Assembly: GCA_964023205.1 (NCBI GenBank) | Contig: OZ026848.1 | Span: 32,847,912-32,911,911, forward strand | DNA length: 64,000 nucleotides | DNA from: Lutraria lutraria | Taxonomy: Eukaryota; Mollusca; Bivalvia; Venerida; Mactridae | Direction: 5' to 3' | Shown: positions 1 to 11,400 of the stretch, piece after piece | How positions within the stretch are numbered: the stretch's first letter is position 1 | Layout of the letters: each line of letters starts with the position of its first letter | Made by a program: the position numbers and the translations under genes | Notes under the pieces: model-generated | What the model was told of the DNA's origin: nothing | Databases searched by the model: none | The model's input: only the letters and a program-made list of their open reading frames with translations

Positions 1-420
1 CGTGAGGGCATCTTGTTTAATCGTGTCATCATCGTATTTTCTTCGTGTAATCATCGGTGCTATCGGACATTTTTGCCATACGAACACAATACGAACGAAA
101 CAAGATGCCGTCCGATTGTCTTAAGAAGGCAACACGACTACGTGAAGCCCTCTCAATGCCGTCGTGTAGCCATCGTATTATAGTACGATGACATCGAGAT
201 GGAACCACGGTGACGACGAAGACAGCCGAATTTGAGTTGCTCAAGCGTTTCACAAGTGTTATAGTAACGAGAATATATAAAAGGCCGGTCATAGAGCACC
301 TTCCTCAGTCAGTCCTGAGCAACTCTACAGAACAGAGGCATGTGTTTCTCTCCAAGCTTCAATCACATTTATCCATAATTCACTTCCTGCAGATTGGCAT
401 ACGTTGATGATGAGACAACC
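1..420. repeat. CpG-rich CGTGTA-motif repeat, left copy
   Basis: The stretch carries many variants of ATCGTGT/TTCGTGTA and CGTCGTGTAGCCATCGTA and is rich in CpG, unlike the CpG-poor surroundings. It shares cgtcgtgtagccatcgt with 1441-1458, in the same orientation, on the other side of the transposase relic. Probably part of the same mobile element or a repeat family of its own. Confidence 0.55.
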
Positions 421-870
421 TTTTGATATATATCTTAGAATACATGATGAACAGCTCTGACAGGTCCAGTACCTCCTCTTAAGGAAACTTTTACATTCTT
501 ATTCTTATCATGACCACAAGTACAAATGTACATCATTTCATCATTATCATCACCAATACTAACATTCTTTCAGTCCGGAAAAGTATGGTCATATCTATCT
601 TAATAATATATGACCCAACCTATAGTTCACTTTTTTAGCACGCAATCGCCATTTTACTTCCATAGCGTACATGTATACGCACAGGGTAGTAAATCTTATC
701 TACATAGTGAACATCAAGGTAACTTTTGCATTGTGATCTACATACCATTTATTATTGACAGTTATTGTTTGATTAAATTTTATTTCAGAATCCCTGGATT
801 AAACCCACGTAATACATCAATGGGTTCTTCGTAAACATTTAGAGGGTGACACTCGTATTAGATAATGTAC
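421..870. other. No recognisable feature
   Basis: AT-rich sequence with short chance frames only. I see no splice-bounded coding segment or repeat here. Confidence 0.5.
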
Positions 871-879
871 TTATTTTAG

Positions 880-1240
880 GGTAGGTCGTATAGAAGAGAA
901 GAACACATGGTACAGAAAGTCTCTCCCTCCCGGTTTCAACCTGTCTATCACCCTACAACATATGAAGTATGTGAAGCCGAGTTTGCTGCTGATGTGATCC
1001 AGTGTCCTACTACAACTGAAATATTGACCGCCATTGCTGAGTAGTTTGAGAAGAGATGACAATTTCCACACTGCTGTGGTGCTCTGGATGGCTCATGTGG
1101 TGGTCACCTGTCCTTGGAACAGTGGGTCTGTCTACATACACTACAAAGGCTTCTTCTCATTGTCCTCATGGCCCTGGTCGACGCAGTACAAGTGTCTTTG
1201 CATTGATTTATGCCCCTCACTGTGGTTGGAGGCTCAGTGA
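880..1240 (+). pseudogene. Decayed PIF/Harbinger transposase fragment
   Basis: Three frames together resemble a PIF/Harbinger (DDE nuclease) transposase: WYRKSLPPGFNLSITLQHM from base 917, then a TGA stop; CCGALDGS near 1074; HVVVTCPWNSGSVYIHYKGF from about 1097; and LMALVDA near 1166. The DG and VDA pieces correspond to the first two catalytic Asp regions. At least two frameshifts and in-frame stops show it is dead. No terminal inverted repeats were identified. Confidence 0.6.
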
Positions 1241-1379
1241 AGTCTACTCAGTTGCCTCTGCTTTCCTCTTCTGAACTCTGCATTTACTGGGCAGCCTCCT
1301 ACCCCTGATTCTCTATGCCTTGGGTGGCATGTTAATTAAATTGACTTTAATTTGAATAAAGTAAATTTGTAATTTATAC

Positions 1380-1610
1380 CATCGGGAGGTCACATGACGC
1401 CTTCGTGACCTTGTTTGAAGGCATCGTACTCTCAATACGACGTCGTGTAGCCATCGTGTAACCTTCGTGTGTCCTGTGGGTAAACATCTAAATAAAAATT
1501 CACATCTTCGTTCTGCCTTCGAGTGTGGTTCGGGTGCCATCGTGTGATCTTCGTAAGGCATCGTACTTGATTCGGCTGTTGATTTGGCTGTTGACTAGGA
1601 TCGGGGCCAA
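1380..1610. repeat. CpG-rich CGTGTA-motif repeat, right copy
   Basis: It contains gacgtcgtgtagccatcgtgtaaccttcgtgtg and related variants, matching the left copy at about 150-180. High CpG content contrasts with the flanks. It lies just 3' of the transposase relic. Confidence 0.55.
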
Positions 1611-1715
1611 TTTCGCGCGAAGTTCAAAATTCCACGTTCGTGTGGACATCTGCTGTCAACTTCGGGACAGTGTGACGCCAGCATAAACGATTTAGCTCTT
1701 CTTGGTAGAGAATGG

Positions 1716-1948
1716 TTTTATGCCCCCATATCGAAAGATTGGGGGGGGGCATATTGTTTTTGGCCTGTCTGTCTGTTTGCTTGTACCAAACTTTAACCTT
1801 GCTTATTAAATCAAAACGCTTCCACCTACAATCATCAAACTTCATATGTTGGTTCCTCATGACAACCTCTACATGCTTGTGCATTTTCAGGTCAGTAGGT
1901 CAAAGGTCACTCAGAGGGGGCATTGTGTTTTCAAAACACATCTTGTTG
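1716..1948 (+). repeat. Dispersed repeat, family A (TATGCCCCC ... ACACATCTTGTT)
   Basis: It starts ttttatgcccccatatcg with an inverted partner gggggggcata and ends gggcattgtgttttcaaaacacatcttgtt. Near-identical ends occur at 20148-21005 and 34766-34991. There is no coding capacity; it looks like a short non-autonomous element. Confidence 0.75.
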
Positions 1949-2536
1949 ATGTTATTAATTATGATTCGTACACAAACCCATACATGCAATTATTTCACCG
2001 TCACAGTCATTACAGTGAAGGAAGTTGTCCTCAACAAATTAAAAAAACGCTACAATACGACAAGGGCAGCTATCTTTAAACCCTACAAAACACTCATTTT
2101 TTTCACATGATAGGTTTTCTTCCACGTTAATCAAGTTGCACAGAAGGGAAGATACCCTACTGAGAAAAGCTAAATCATTTTTGCCACTTGATTTTGGTTA
2201 ATTTGGTTATGCCTTACAATATAGGAGGATTGTAAAGTTAGAATAATCTGATATATTGAAACATTAGATGTATGCATGATTTTATTTCTTTTATAAAATA
2301 GTTTATATTGTAGTTGTAATTGTAAAATTTAATGTTAAATTTAAAATACATTTTGTTGACAGTCATCTATGAAATTTGTTTTTAGTGGAAATGGGTTAAA
2401 GTTTATATTATTATCTATCATTTAGTTATTTTTGCTGTAGAATTTTTTTTTAAATTCATTTACCATAATTATATCACTGTTTTTATGATATAAATTTGTG
2501 TTTCAATATATATTTGTAATGATAAGGTAATGTTGT

Positions 2537-2755
2537 ACCTACCTCCGTGGTCCTGTGGTTAAAGTTGCTGACTTCAAATCACTTTAACCTCTCACTGATA
2601 AAGGGTTGTTGGTTTGAGCCCAGCCATGACTTTTTATATGAGAAAGTAGGCAGTTGCTTACAGAGGATGTGAATCTAGTACTGGTTCTTCCCAGGAACGA
2701 TGGTTAGGTGAACTGTCCGCGTCATATGACTGACTGTTGAAAAAAGGCGTAATTC
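2537..2755 (+). mobile_element. tRNA-derived SINE
   Basis: It has a tRNA-like head (cctccgtggtcctgtggttaa as A-box region, ggtttgagccc as a degenerate B box) and a body with gagaaagtaggcagttgctta and tactggttcttcccagga. The same layout occurs at 31291-31525 and 53626-53858, and the 3' half at 6811-6925. Confidence 0.75.
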
Positions 2756-3520
2756 ATAACTGTAACAGTGAGATAATAAATGTTTGGGATATTTTTGTTC
2801 TTAATAATTACAAGCATCAGTCCTTATATGGGTATCTAGTGATAAGTGCTGAATATATGAAAATTCATTTGATTGAAATAGTATATTGGATCAATCTAAA
2901 CTGCTACCTTGGGGGTAAAGTCTAAATTCAGTCATTTAGATTGATTGAAACAAGATGTGAAATCAGTTAATGGTAAAAACAGATTTTACTTATTTGCATT
3001 TTATGTTTTAATGAACTGGCTGTTACTTTCAGAGGAGACAAAATTGATCATTATATCTAGACATTTGGGTAAATAAAAGCACCACTCTATGCCTTCCTTG
3101 CACAAAAACCTTTTTTTCTTCTTTTTCTTATAAAGAGAATCATCTATTTAGTAAAACAAGGTTGTACCCTGATATGGACGGACCAAGGTTCAGCCTTGTT
3201 ATACTAATAGGTTTTATCTTGCTATTAGATTAGTGTAAGTTAGATGTCTTTATAAAAACAAGATATGCTTCAAGAAGATGTATCACGTCCCTTGCTTTGA
3301 CCTTTGTTTGTAAATATTTTTATTCAGAATTTAAGTTTCCATTAAGTTTCATATAGCATTACACTTTCTTACCATTAAGTAGGAGAATGATAAGATCTGC
3401 ACTCAGTAAGAAATAAGCTGTAAGTCTTAAATAATGTAGTAAACAGAAATTTGTTTTGGCACTTTCAGTATACCATAGTTCTGCTTATTAAACGTCACAG
3501 ATACAATATATATTAAAAAA
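2756..3520. other. AT-rich noncoding stretch
   Basis: No exon or recognisable repeat seen; a T-rich tract lies near 3105-3130. Confidence 0.5.
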
Positions 3521-3672
3521 CCTGAAAACCGGAATTCTCTGAAAATAGAACGATTTTTCAAGTCATGTTGTTTTCTGAATTCATCAAAAGCCCTCTGAAA
3601 ACCGGATTTCTCAGAAAACCGGACTTTTTGCCAAGTCCGGAATGGGTCCACTTTTCAGGGGTTTTACTGTAT
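3521..3672 (-). repeat. Dispersed repeat, family H (AAACCGGA boxes)
   Basis: Repeated ctgaaaaccgga / cagaaaaccggac boxes end in cacttttcaggggttttactgta. A related copy is at 45105-45269, sharing ctgaaaactgga boxes and the gttttactgta end. Confidence 0.55.
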
Positions 3673-4033
3673 TGGAAAGGCACAAGTGTCTCTTTGATCA
3701 GACAAGGTCATTCATTAGCCTCCCATCTCTGATTCCCAGCCCTTTTTAGGGGCTTCGTCTGATATTGTTTGGTATACAGTAGTACCCACTTTGTCTACAA
3801 ATAAGAATTGCAATGAAACAGTTCCCAGGTCCAAACTGCTGACATGAAATAGAGATAAACTGTCTAGATGGTCTCCAACTTTAAGTGTCACCTTTTGTGA
3901 AAAGTTAATTCTAGATTCATTAAGTAATTGAATGCTTTACTTACCTTGTTGTACTTCTTCAGTGTTATATGTTTATTCTGTTTCTATTTTTTCTGTATTT
4001 TTTTCAATCTTTCATAGATCAGTAAAAGTACTT

Positions 4034-4219
4034 ACAGTCAAACTTGTGAATAAAGGCCACCTTCATTGGGAAAGACATATTGTTGCCTTTATTGACAGGT
4101 GGCATTTATTGGAAGGTCATTTTGTTCTTAATTATAATCAATGGCAGTTTTTCAAATAATGACCTTTTTCACAGGCTGGCCTCTATTCAGAGGTGGCTGC
4201 TAATGCAGGTCTGACTGTA
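4034..4219. repeat. Dispersed repeat, family F (AATAAAGGCCAC)
   Basis: About 185 bp with imperfect inverted ends: cagtcaaacttgtgaataaaggccac at the left and ggtctgactgta at the right. Other copies: 10448-10630, 17379-17527, 24553-24731 and 41939-42095. A compact MITE-like element. Confidence 0.7.
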
Positions 4220-5276
4220 TTTATCTTTTATTTTATATCTCGCTTTGTATGTCTGCTGTCTGCTTTTATAGATAGAGTCTCTCTTATGGTGTTCTAGGGA
4301 CATTGGTGGCTTGTTGCTTTTTTTCACCTATGATTGTTTTACACCACAGGAACACCCCTGTTAAACAGTTATTCATACTTTATGAACTGTGTTTTTCCAC
4401 CGGAGATAGGGTGACATGTTGGCACAGGGTTTTAGACAGGATTGAGTTGAAAAATAAGATCTAACTTCAGACAATCTGTAAATTTGGAACAGATTTGTTT
4501 GAATATATCTGTAAAATTGTTTATGCCTTTGTACATGTTTGACTGTCTGACATTTGATAAAATTCCTTGTCTTTGGAATTGGCTTCAGACATTAAGCAGC
4601 GTAGGGGGTGAATGTCGGACTCCTACCTGAAGGAGAGACGGAACATTTATAAGCATACATGTCTGCAACCCTGTGCAGGTTCATTTCGAACTCTTCTGAA
4701 CAGTGTCAATCCTTCTTTCGTTCAGTTATTTCTCCATTCTTAAAATGGATTTTAAATACATGTTGTAATATAAGGTACTTTAATTTATGCTATGTGATAG
4801 CATACCAGTAATAAAATGGTGTTAATTTTAAATTTGAGCAGTGTTTTCTATTTCTTAAGAAATCACATTAAAGTTTTACTTTTTAACTTTTTTTTTGTTA
4901 CATAGTTAACTCATCATCAGGGAAATGTTTTGCGCTGCTTTCAGCCATATAAGTCATCCTTAGAATAATTAGATGTTGTGATTATATACAGAAATACTGC
5001 AATCTCATTGACCTAAACGTATCTTTTATGTCTTAAACAAGAGATTTATAAAATTATCATATAAAAGCAGAGGTTACTACAGTCATGCTTGCCTTAAACA
5101 CTTCAAGCAAATAGTTTTAAGGATGGCCAACATTTCCCTCTTGTTTTTTTTTGTGAGTGATATTGTAATGTGGTATCTTTTATCTCATCTGTTTTGTTGA
5201 AATTTTACATAGAACTTTACTCTGTTGATATTTTCGAGATTATAGATAAAATAATAAAACTGTATATAATTTACAG
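4220..5276. other. Noncoding sequence upstream of the first exon in the window
   Basis: AT-rich sequence that forms the intron end before exon 1. I searched it for an exon coding AAA2 and found none with fitting splice sites and phase. Confidence 0.5.
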
Positions 5277-5436
5277 ATCCTGCAAAGGTTGCTACACCTA
5301 GTAGTGTGGGTGGAACCAATTCTCGTATGACGAGCAGCTCTCAAATAGAGAACAATATACCTTACTACTTGGATAAGATGAAAGGAATGTTTGCTCTGGC
5401 CTACATCTGGGCCTTTGGTGGACACCTTCATGATAG
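5277..5436 (+). CDS. DNHD1: Exon 1: AAA2/AAA3 boundary
   Basis: The acceptor is atttacag and the donor is ag|gtaact. It enters with two bases of a split codon and leaves with two, completed by the next exon (AG|G, Arg). A Ser/Thr-rich stretch is followed by YYLDKMKGMFALAYIWAFGG, which matches the conserved dynein helix between AAA2 and AAA3 (family pattern F.FS.VWS.GG). No upstream exon supplying the rest of AAA2 was found in 1-5276, so that intron probably reaches beyond the window. Confidence 0.85.
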
Positions 5437-8400
5437 GTAACTTTTAACCATAACCCGCAACTTGTGGAATTCTTTGAAGTACTGTATTTGACTTGTGAAA
5501 ATTTATTTACTATGTTTTCATTCTTTAATATCTGGGTTGAATTTAACATTCTAACTTTATGCCAAACAGACTTATCTCTTCAATTTTCCTCTCAATTCTG
5601 TCACTGAAGCTTATCTCTCAAAAGTATGTATACTTGTACTTTATTGCATTGTTTGTGTGTTAAATAATATTAATAAACTTTTTTTATCTTATTTAAGGTT
5701 TCGGGACAGGTTCAGCAAGTTTGCTCATGATATTTTGTACCGAGCAGGAAATCCGATCCGGATACCACTGCCTGGTAGTGTATTTGATTACACGTTGGAA
5801 GAATCAACCGGTTCTTTTGTCCGGTGGAGTAATAAAGGTCAAGAAAGGTCAAAGAGTGTCGCTGGAACTTATATTGTTACACCGGAAGTAGAGAAATACA
5901 TGTTTATGATTGATTTACTGGTCAACTCACATCAACCAGTTCTTTTGACCGGACAACCTGGTGTGGGAAAATCTTCTCTCATACAGGTTAGTATTTTAAG
6001 GATAACGAACCCTAATACAAACTTTTAATGACTATGAACAGAAGTTAGAGATACCTGATCCTTATAAATTGTGACATACAAACATAATTGATTTAAATAT
6101 AAACTTTCAACCATACAACATTTTGAAATGTTGGACCCTGGTACTCAATTATTTTTTACTTTATTCATATTACTAACTAGTACTCTCCCTTTTCTATGAT
6201 TATATAGCATTTTTAATTTCATGTTTACACATTCCAAAAATACACAATTCCAAAAAACTGTGTTTAATTACTTATATATGATTCATTCTACTGGAACAAA
6301 GAGTTTAATGCTTAGAAATGAATTTAGTGTCTGTATTTGATTGATTGCTTGATTATGAAAGAACAGAGTTTTATTGCTTTTTGTTTTTCTTTTACAGAAT
6401 ATGATTTTGCCGAAGCATACTTCAAGTAAGATTATGATGTCTCCAGGAATGACATCGGGTATATTCCGAGATTCTTTGATGGCACATATATTAGATCTGA
6501 AGAGTAAAGCATTAAATGTGATCACATCAGGCCAGACTGCTGCAACTAGCTCTAAAGTGACACAAAAACATCTTTTCTTCATAGATGACCTGAATACAGC
6601 CTCAAAACAGAATGGTAAGTTTTTAAAAAACAGGCATGTGCCAAAGTCTTCATATATTAAGGGATGGATTGATGGTGTAGTGGAAACACACATGACTGCA
6701 AATTGTATAGATTGTGGATTCAAATCTAAGCTCCAACGTTTGATATTTCAAGAATGCTTTTTCTGCGTCCTTATACTAACTTCCAAACTAAGTAATTAAG
6801 AAATTGACAGGAAAGGGATGAGGTGTGAATGGTAGTCAAGTACTGGTCCTTCCCAGGAATAACAGGTGAACTGCCCACCTCATATGACTAACTGTTGAAA
6901 AGGGGTGTAAAACTAAAAAAAAAACATACATGAACTACCAATTCAAATTGTTGATATTCAACTGATTGATTCATGAACTTTTGTTAAATCTTATTATGAT
7001 AATTTACTGTTATCAGAAGTAAACATTATGGTATAAGTTTACCAACAACTTTATGAAGATTTATTCTATGGGGACAATTTAATGATTTTATTGTACTTAC
7101 AGGTTATCAGCCACCATTAGAATTATTGACACAGATATTATCACAAGGTGGGGTATATGATCAACAACGACAAAAATTCCAGGAAATGAATGAAGCCATA
7201 ATTCTGGCATCTGCCACACAACCATCTTGTCCAGGTATGTTTTATAATCTACTTGTCATATATTTAATAAGTATTTATAAGTTTCAGTGATGTTTGATTT
7301 AGTGGCAAAACTCTATGTGCTCAATGACAGTATTTTTGACAATAGTATAACATCCAATGAACTGTGGTTTAATGTCACATTTTTGACTGTATCAAAGAGG
7401 CTTAATGAAGAAATCACTAAGAATTTTCAGCTGAATGACCAGGGGTCAGGGATTTTCCATTTTGATCAATAATAATTGTAGAAATTTTCTGTTAAATGGT
7501 TACATTATATTATGATGATATTTTACTTGTTACAGGTGTTGGTTTAGGGGAATCATGTCATGTGATGTCTAGTAGGCTGACAAGATTGTTTGTCAATATA
7601 ACATTATTCTGTCCCTCTGCTGATGGTATCTTGTCAACATTTGGTCGAAATATTCAACATTGGTTGGAAGAATTCCCAACATACTCTGTTGAACATCATT
7701 TTGAATTTGCCAGGGTAAGTTTGATGAAGATCAAACCATGCAGTAAATGTATCAGTTTTCTACCAAACACAGTTTGGACCTTGATAGTAAATATTTGACA
7801 CAAAGATTCTATGTTTTAACTCCTATTTAAAAAAAAAGTGAAATAGAAAAAATAAAGGAGTACCAGATTGTAGACACATTCACCAAAATGAGTCCCTTTA
7901 TGTATTGTATTCAGATTATGGTAGGTATTAAATGTAAATGAGTTATAGCAGAAAAATATCTCAATTTAAAGTTACTTCATACAATGACCCTCTCTTAAGC
8001 AACAACATCTCTTCAACAACAGCATGATTATTTCCCACTGCACAAATTTAGCTATCGGATTAACCTCTCTAGAGCAACAACCTCTGAACAGCAATATAAT
8101 TTCACTACTCCCAAAAGGTGTTGCTTTGGAGAGTTTGCACAGTACTTGTGTACATGTTTATATATATTTGTTTAATGTTCTTGTTTCAGGCATTAACCCT
8201 TGGTTTGATGGATTTGTACTCCAAGGTCAAGGAAAGATTTAAACCTACACCATCACATGCTCACTATGTATTCTCTCTACATGACATCTCCAAGGTCGTG
8301 CAGGGTATACTTCTTATGTCACCAAGGTCAAGGACACGGAAAATGATGAAAGTCAAAAAAGATAGTGAGTCATAAATGGTGTTTTTATTATATTGTATAA

Positions 8401-11400
8401 AGTGTTTGTATGAAAAAAGAAACAAAATTAATGTTGCCATGGCAATATTTCTTAGCAACATAATAGACTTAATTAATTAAGATTGAAAAGTGTGATTTTT
8501 GTCTCCTGGTATAGATGAAGACATTTTGGTTTGACATGTGTATTTGATCTAACCACTTCACAGTCATAAAGTTTGATTTCAATTTTTTTTTTGAAAATTA
8601 TCAGTAGTACATTTGTATACTCAAATCCCAAGCTCGTGCTCTCCCTGTCCTGAAAGTTTCCAACCAATGAAAGAAATGAAATATCATTCAATGAAATAGC
8701 CTTCCATTACTCCCCCCCAGCCTGAAATCCTTGTTTCGCCTCTGCAAATCATTGGTATTTTCAAATTTGATGGTTTCTTTACAATGTTGTATTTGTATAG
8801 GTATGAATCATACTGATATTATTGTTTATAGGGGACCTATTTCTCTCTGACTTTTATAGCCTATGAAGTTTATGAATTTAACAGTAATTCGAATAATTCA
8901 TTTTGAAGTTGCATTATATTGAGGCTGTTTTATCTGATATTTTATAGAACGGGGAAGTCAAACTGCATCTAGAGCAACCTCGCTAGATTCACGAGGGCGT
9001 ATAAGTGCTAGCGGAAGTAGTAGTAATCCTGATGTACCGTCTCCCCCGATGATGAAAGTTATCGCTCAGCTCTGGTGTCACGAGTGTACACGAACGTTTG
9101 CTGACCGTCTTGTCTGTGATGATGGTAAGTTGTCCACCGTTATAATCATGTTTACAAAGCTTGGACAATGAATGACTCTATTTCTGCTTTATTTAATATC
9201 ACTACATGTAGAAAATAAAAATAATAAAAATAATTTTTTTTTTTATCTCAAGCTAGTAATTGTTACAGAGGACTTGTATGAAATTTATGTTGAAAGATTT
9301 TCTGTTTGTTTTCAGATATTCAGTGGTTTACTAAGACCCTGGAGGATATTGTTGTAAAACAATTCTGTAGTCCACGGGATGACCCGAAAACAGAAATGGC
9401 CGCTATCTCTGAGGAGACATTCTCACAGTCAGCTGTGAGTTCATTTTCTTTTCTATAGTCACCATAATAACTGTTTAAATTTTTAATCTTATGATACTTG
9501 AAAAAAACTTAAAATACTAATTTCTTGTAGTACAAGATGGTGAATATTTTAAAAGATTTACGCAGATAATATCTAATTGTTATTATATGGAATATGGTTT
9601 ACTCTTATTTCAAGCTGACATTTCAATATTTCAGGGAGCAGGATCCCCTAGGGGTACCCCACAGCCCCCACAAGTGGCCCCAATGAACCTTTCAGACGAG
9701 GACGAGGATGATGAAGACGACTCTGAAGATGATTCAGAAGATAAACCATCAGAAGCTGGTCGACAAGGTAGCTCCACATTGTCCAAATTTGGAGAATCTA
9801 AAAGTGTGTCACGAGCTTCACGACTGTCACAAGGAACGGTATCATCCACTGAGTCCTCGAGGAAGGAGTCAGACGAGACTGTGCCATCTGTACGCTTAGA
9901 TATAGGTGAGTTTATTGTAGAGATTCTGCTGACACTCTAAATAAATGTTCAAATATATTTGTTAAACAAGATACAATTTACATTGAAATGACATTTGTGT
10001 AAAGAAATTAGCCAAGTTCTAGCATTTTATGGTAGTTTGGCACTCCAAGTCTATTGTCTGTTTGTTTACAAATATTACAAGGTATCCTGTTATCTAAATT
10101 TAAATTCTACATTTAATCTTAAACAAATTTTCTACATCATGTTTTTGTTTTCATTTTATTACATAATATATTTTTGTTTATGTAAATATGAAAAACACTT
10201 GTATACTGTATCATTGCCTGATACTTTATTAATGATGATTAATATAGAAGATGATGATGTTGATGATAATGGTGACAGTGTACAGACACGTGAGGCTGGC
10301 GATCTTGGTCCTGGCGCTCAATCTGAAACTGAATATGAGACAGAAATAGAATCCGACTCCTCGGCGTCTGAGACAGAAACGGAGACGGAGACGGAAACGC
10401 TTGCCGGGACACCTAGAGGTAAGATAAATCCATCCAGACTTTTTATGACAGTCTAACCTGTGTTAGAGGCCACCTCTGAATAAGGGCAACATTCTGGATA
10501 CAGGCCATTCTTTTTAAAGCCAATATTGATTATTTTGAACTAAATTATATCCAAATAAAGGCCACCTGTCAATAAAGGCTAAATTTTGTCTTTTCCAAGA
10601 GTGGAGTTCATTCACAGGTTTGGCTGTACTTGTAGTCACATCATATTACATCTTAGAATTCACTGTATCTACTGCATGCTAAGTATTAATGTATGTCTTG
10701 TTATCTGATTCATGTAACAAGTTTATCAGCCTTGTGGTCCCATCCTAGTCTATGTTCTGTATTACATTTATATGTTCATAACCAAACGTGTCTTACTTAG
10801 ACCAGGTTTCACAAAATTTCTTACATTGAGATTTTTCTTGTAGTAATAAATATCATACCTGAACCATTCTGTATATGACTGACTTTACATACTAGTCTCT
10901 GTATTTCTGTCATTTGTAATTAGAAATTGAGCTCTGAACAACCAATAAGATTCCACAGAACTTCTCAAATTGAGATGTACGTCCAATGTTTTATACTACC
11001 ATCTAGATGGGACATATAGTTGACTGCACTCTTAGTTATACAGTTTATATTCAGTCTCTACCAAACTTGGTTGAAAGTTTTCTGAGCATCATATCTCAGC
11101 CAAGGTAGATAACCAGCCAACTTGTCTCTGACACTCTTGAATTATGGTCCTTGATTCAACAAAAACTGAAAAAAAATAGATCTTGTCTGCTTTATAAGTT
11201 GAACAGTGCCATCTGGTATTCATCAGGTAACTATAACAGGTAAAATGTTCAGTTAATCATGTTTAACTTAGAGATTTCGGCAGTAAACAGCCTTACCTGT
11301 GAACATATTAATCACGTATCCAAATGCTGACAAGTTATTTCATAATGTACACAAGACAGAAGATATTGGTTTAGCTTTGTTCAATAACTTATGATATCTG

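Noticed and set aside
1712..2110. 132-codon ORF at a TATGCCCC repeat
   Set aside because: Starts in the family A repeat and continues in unrelated AT-rich DNA; same repeat elsewhere has no such frame.
5298..5549. Minus-strand ORFs over exon 1
   Set aside because: Antisense shadows of a dynein exon.
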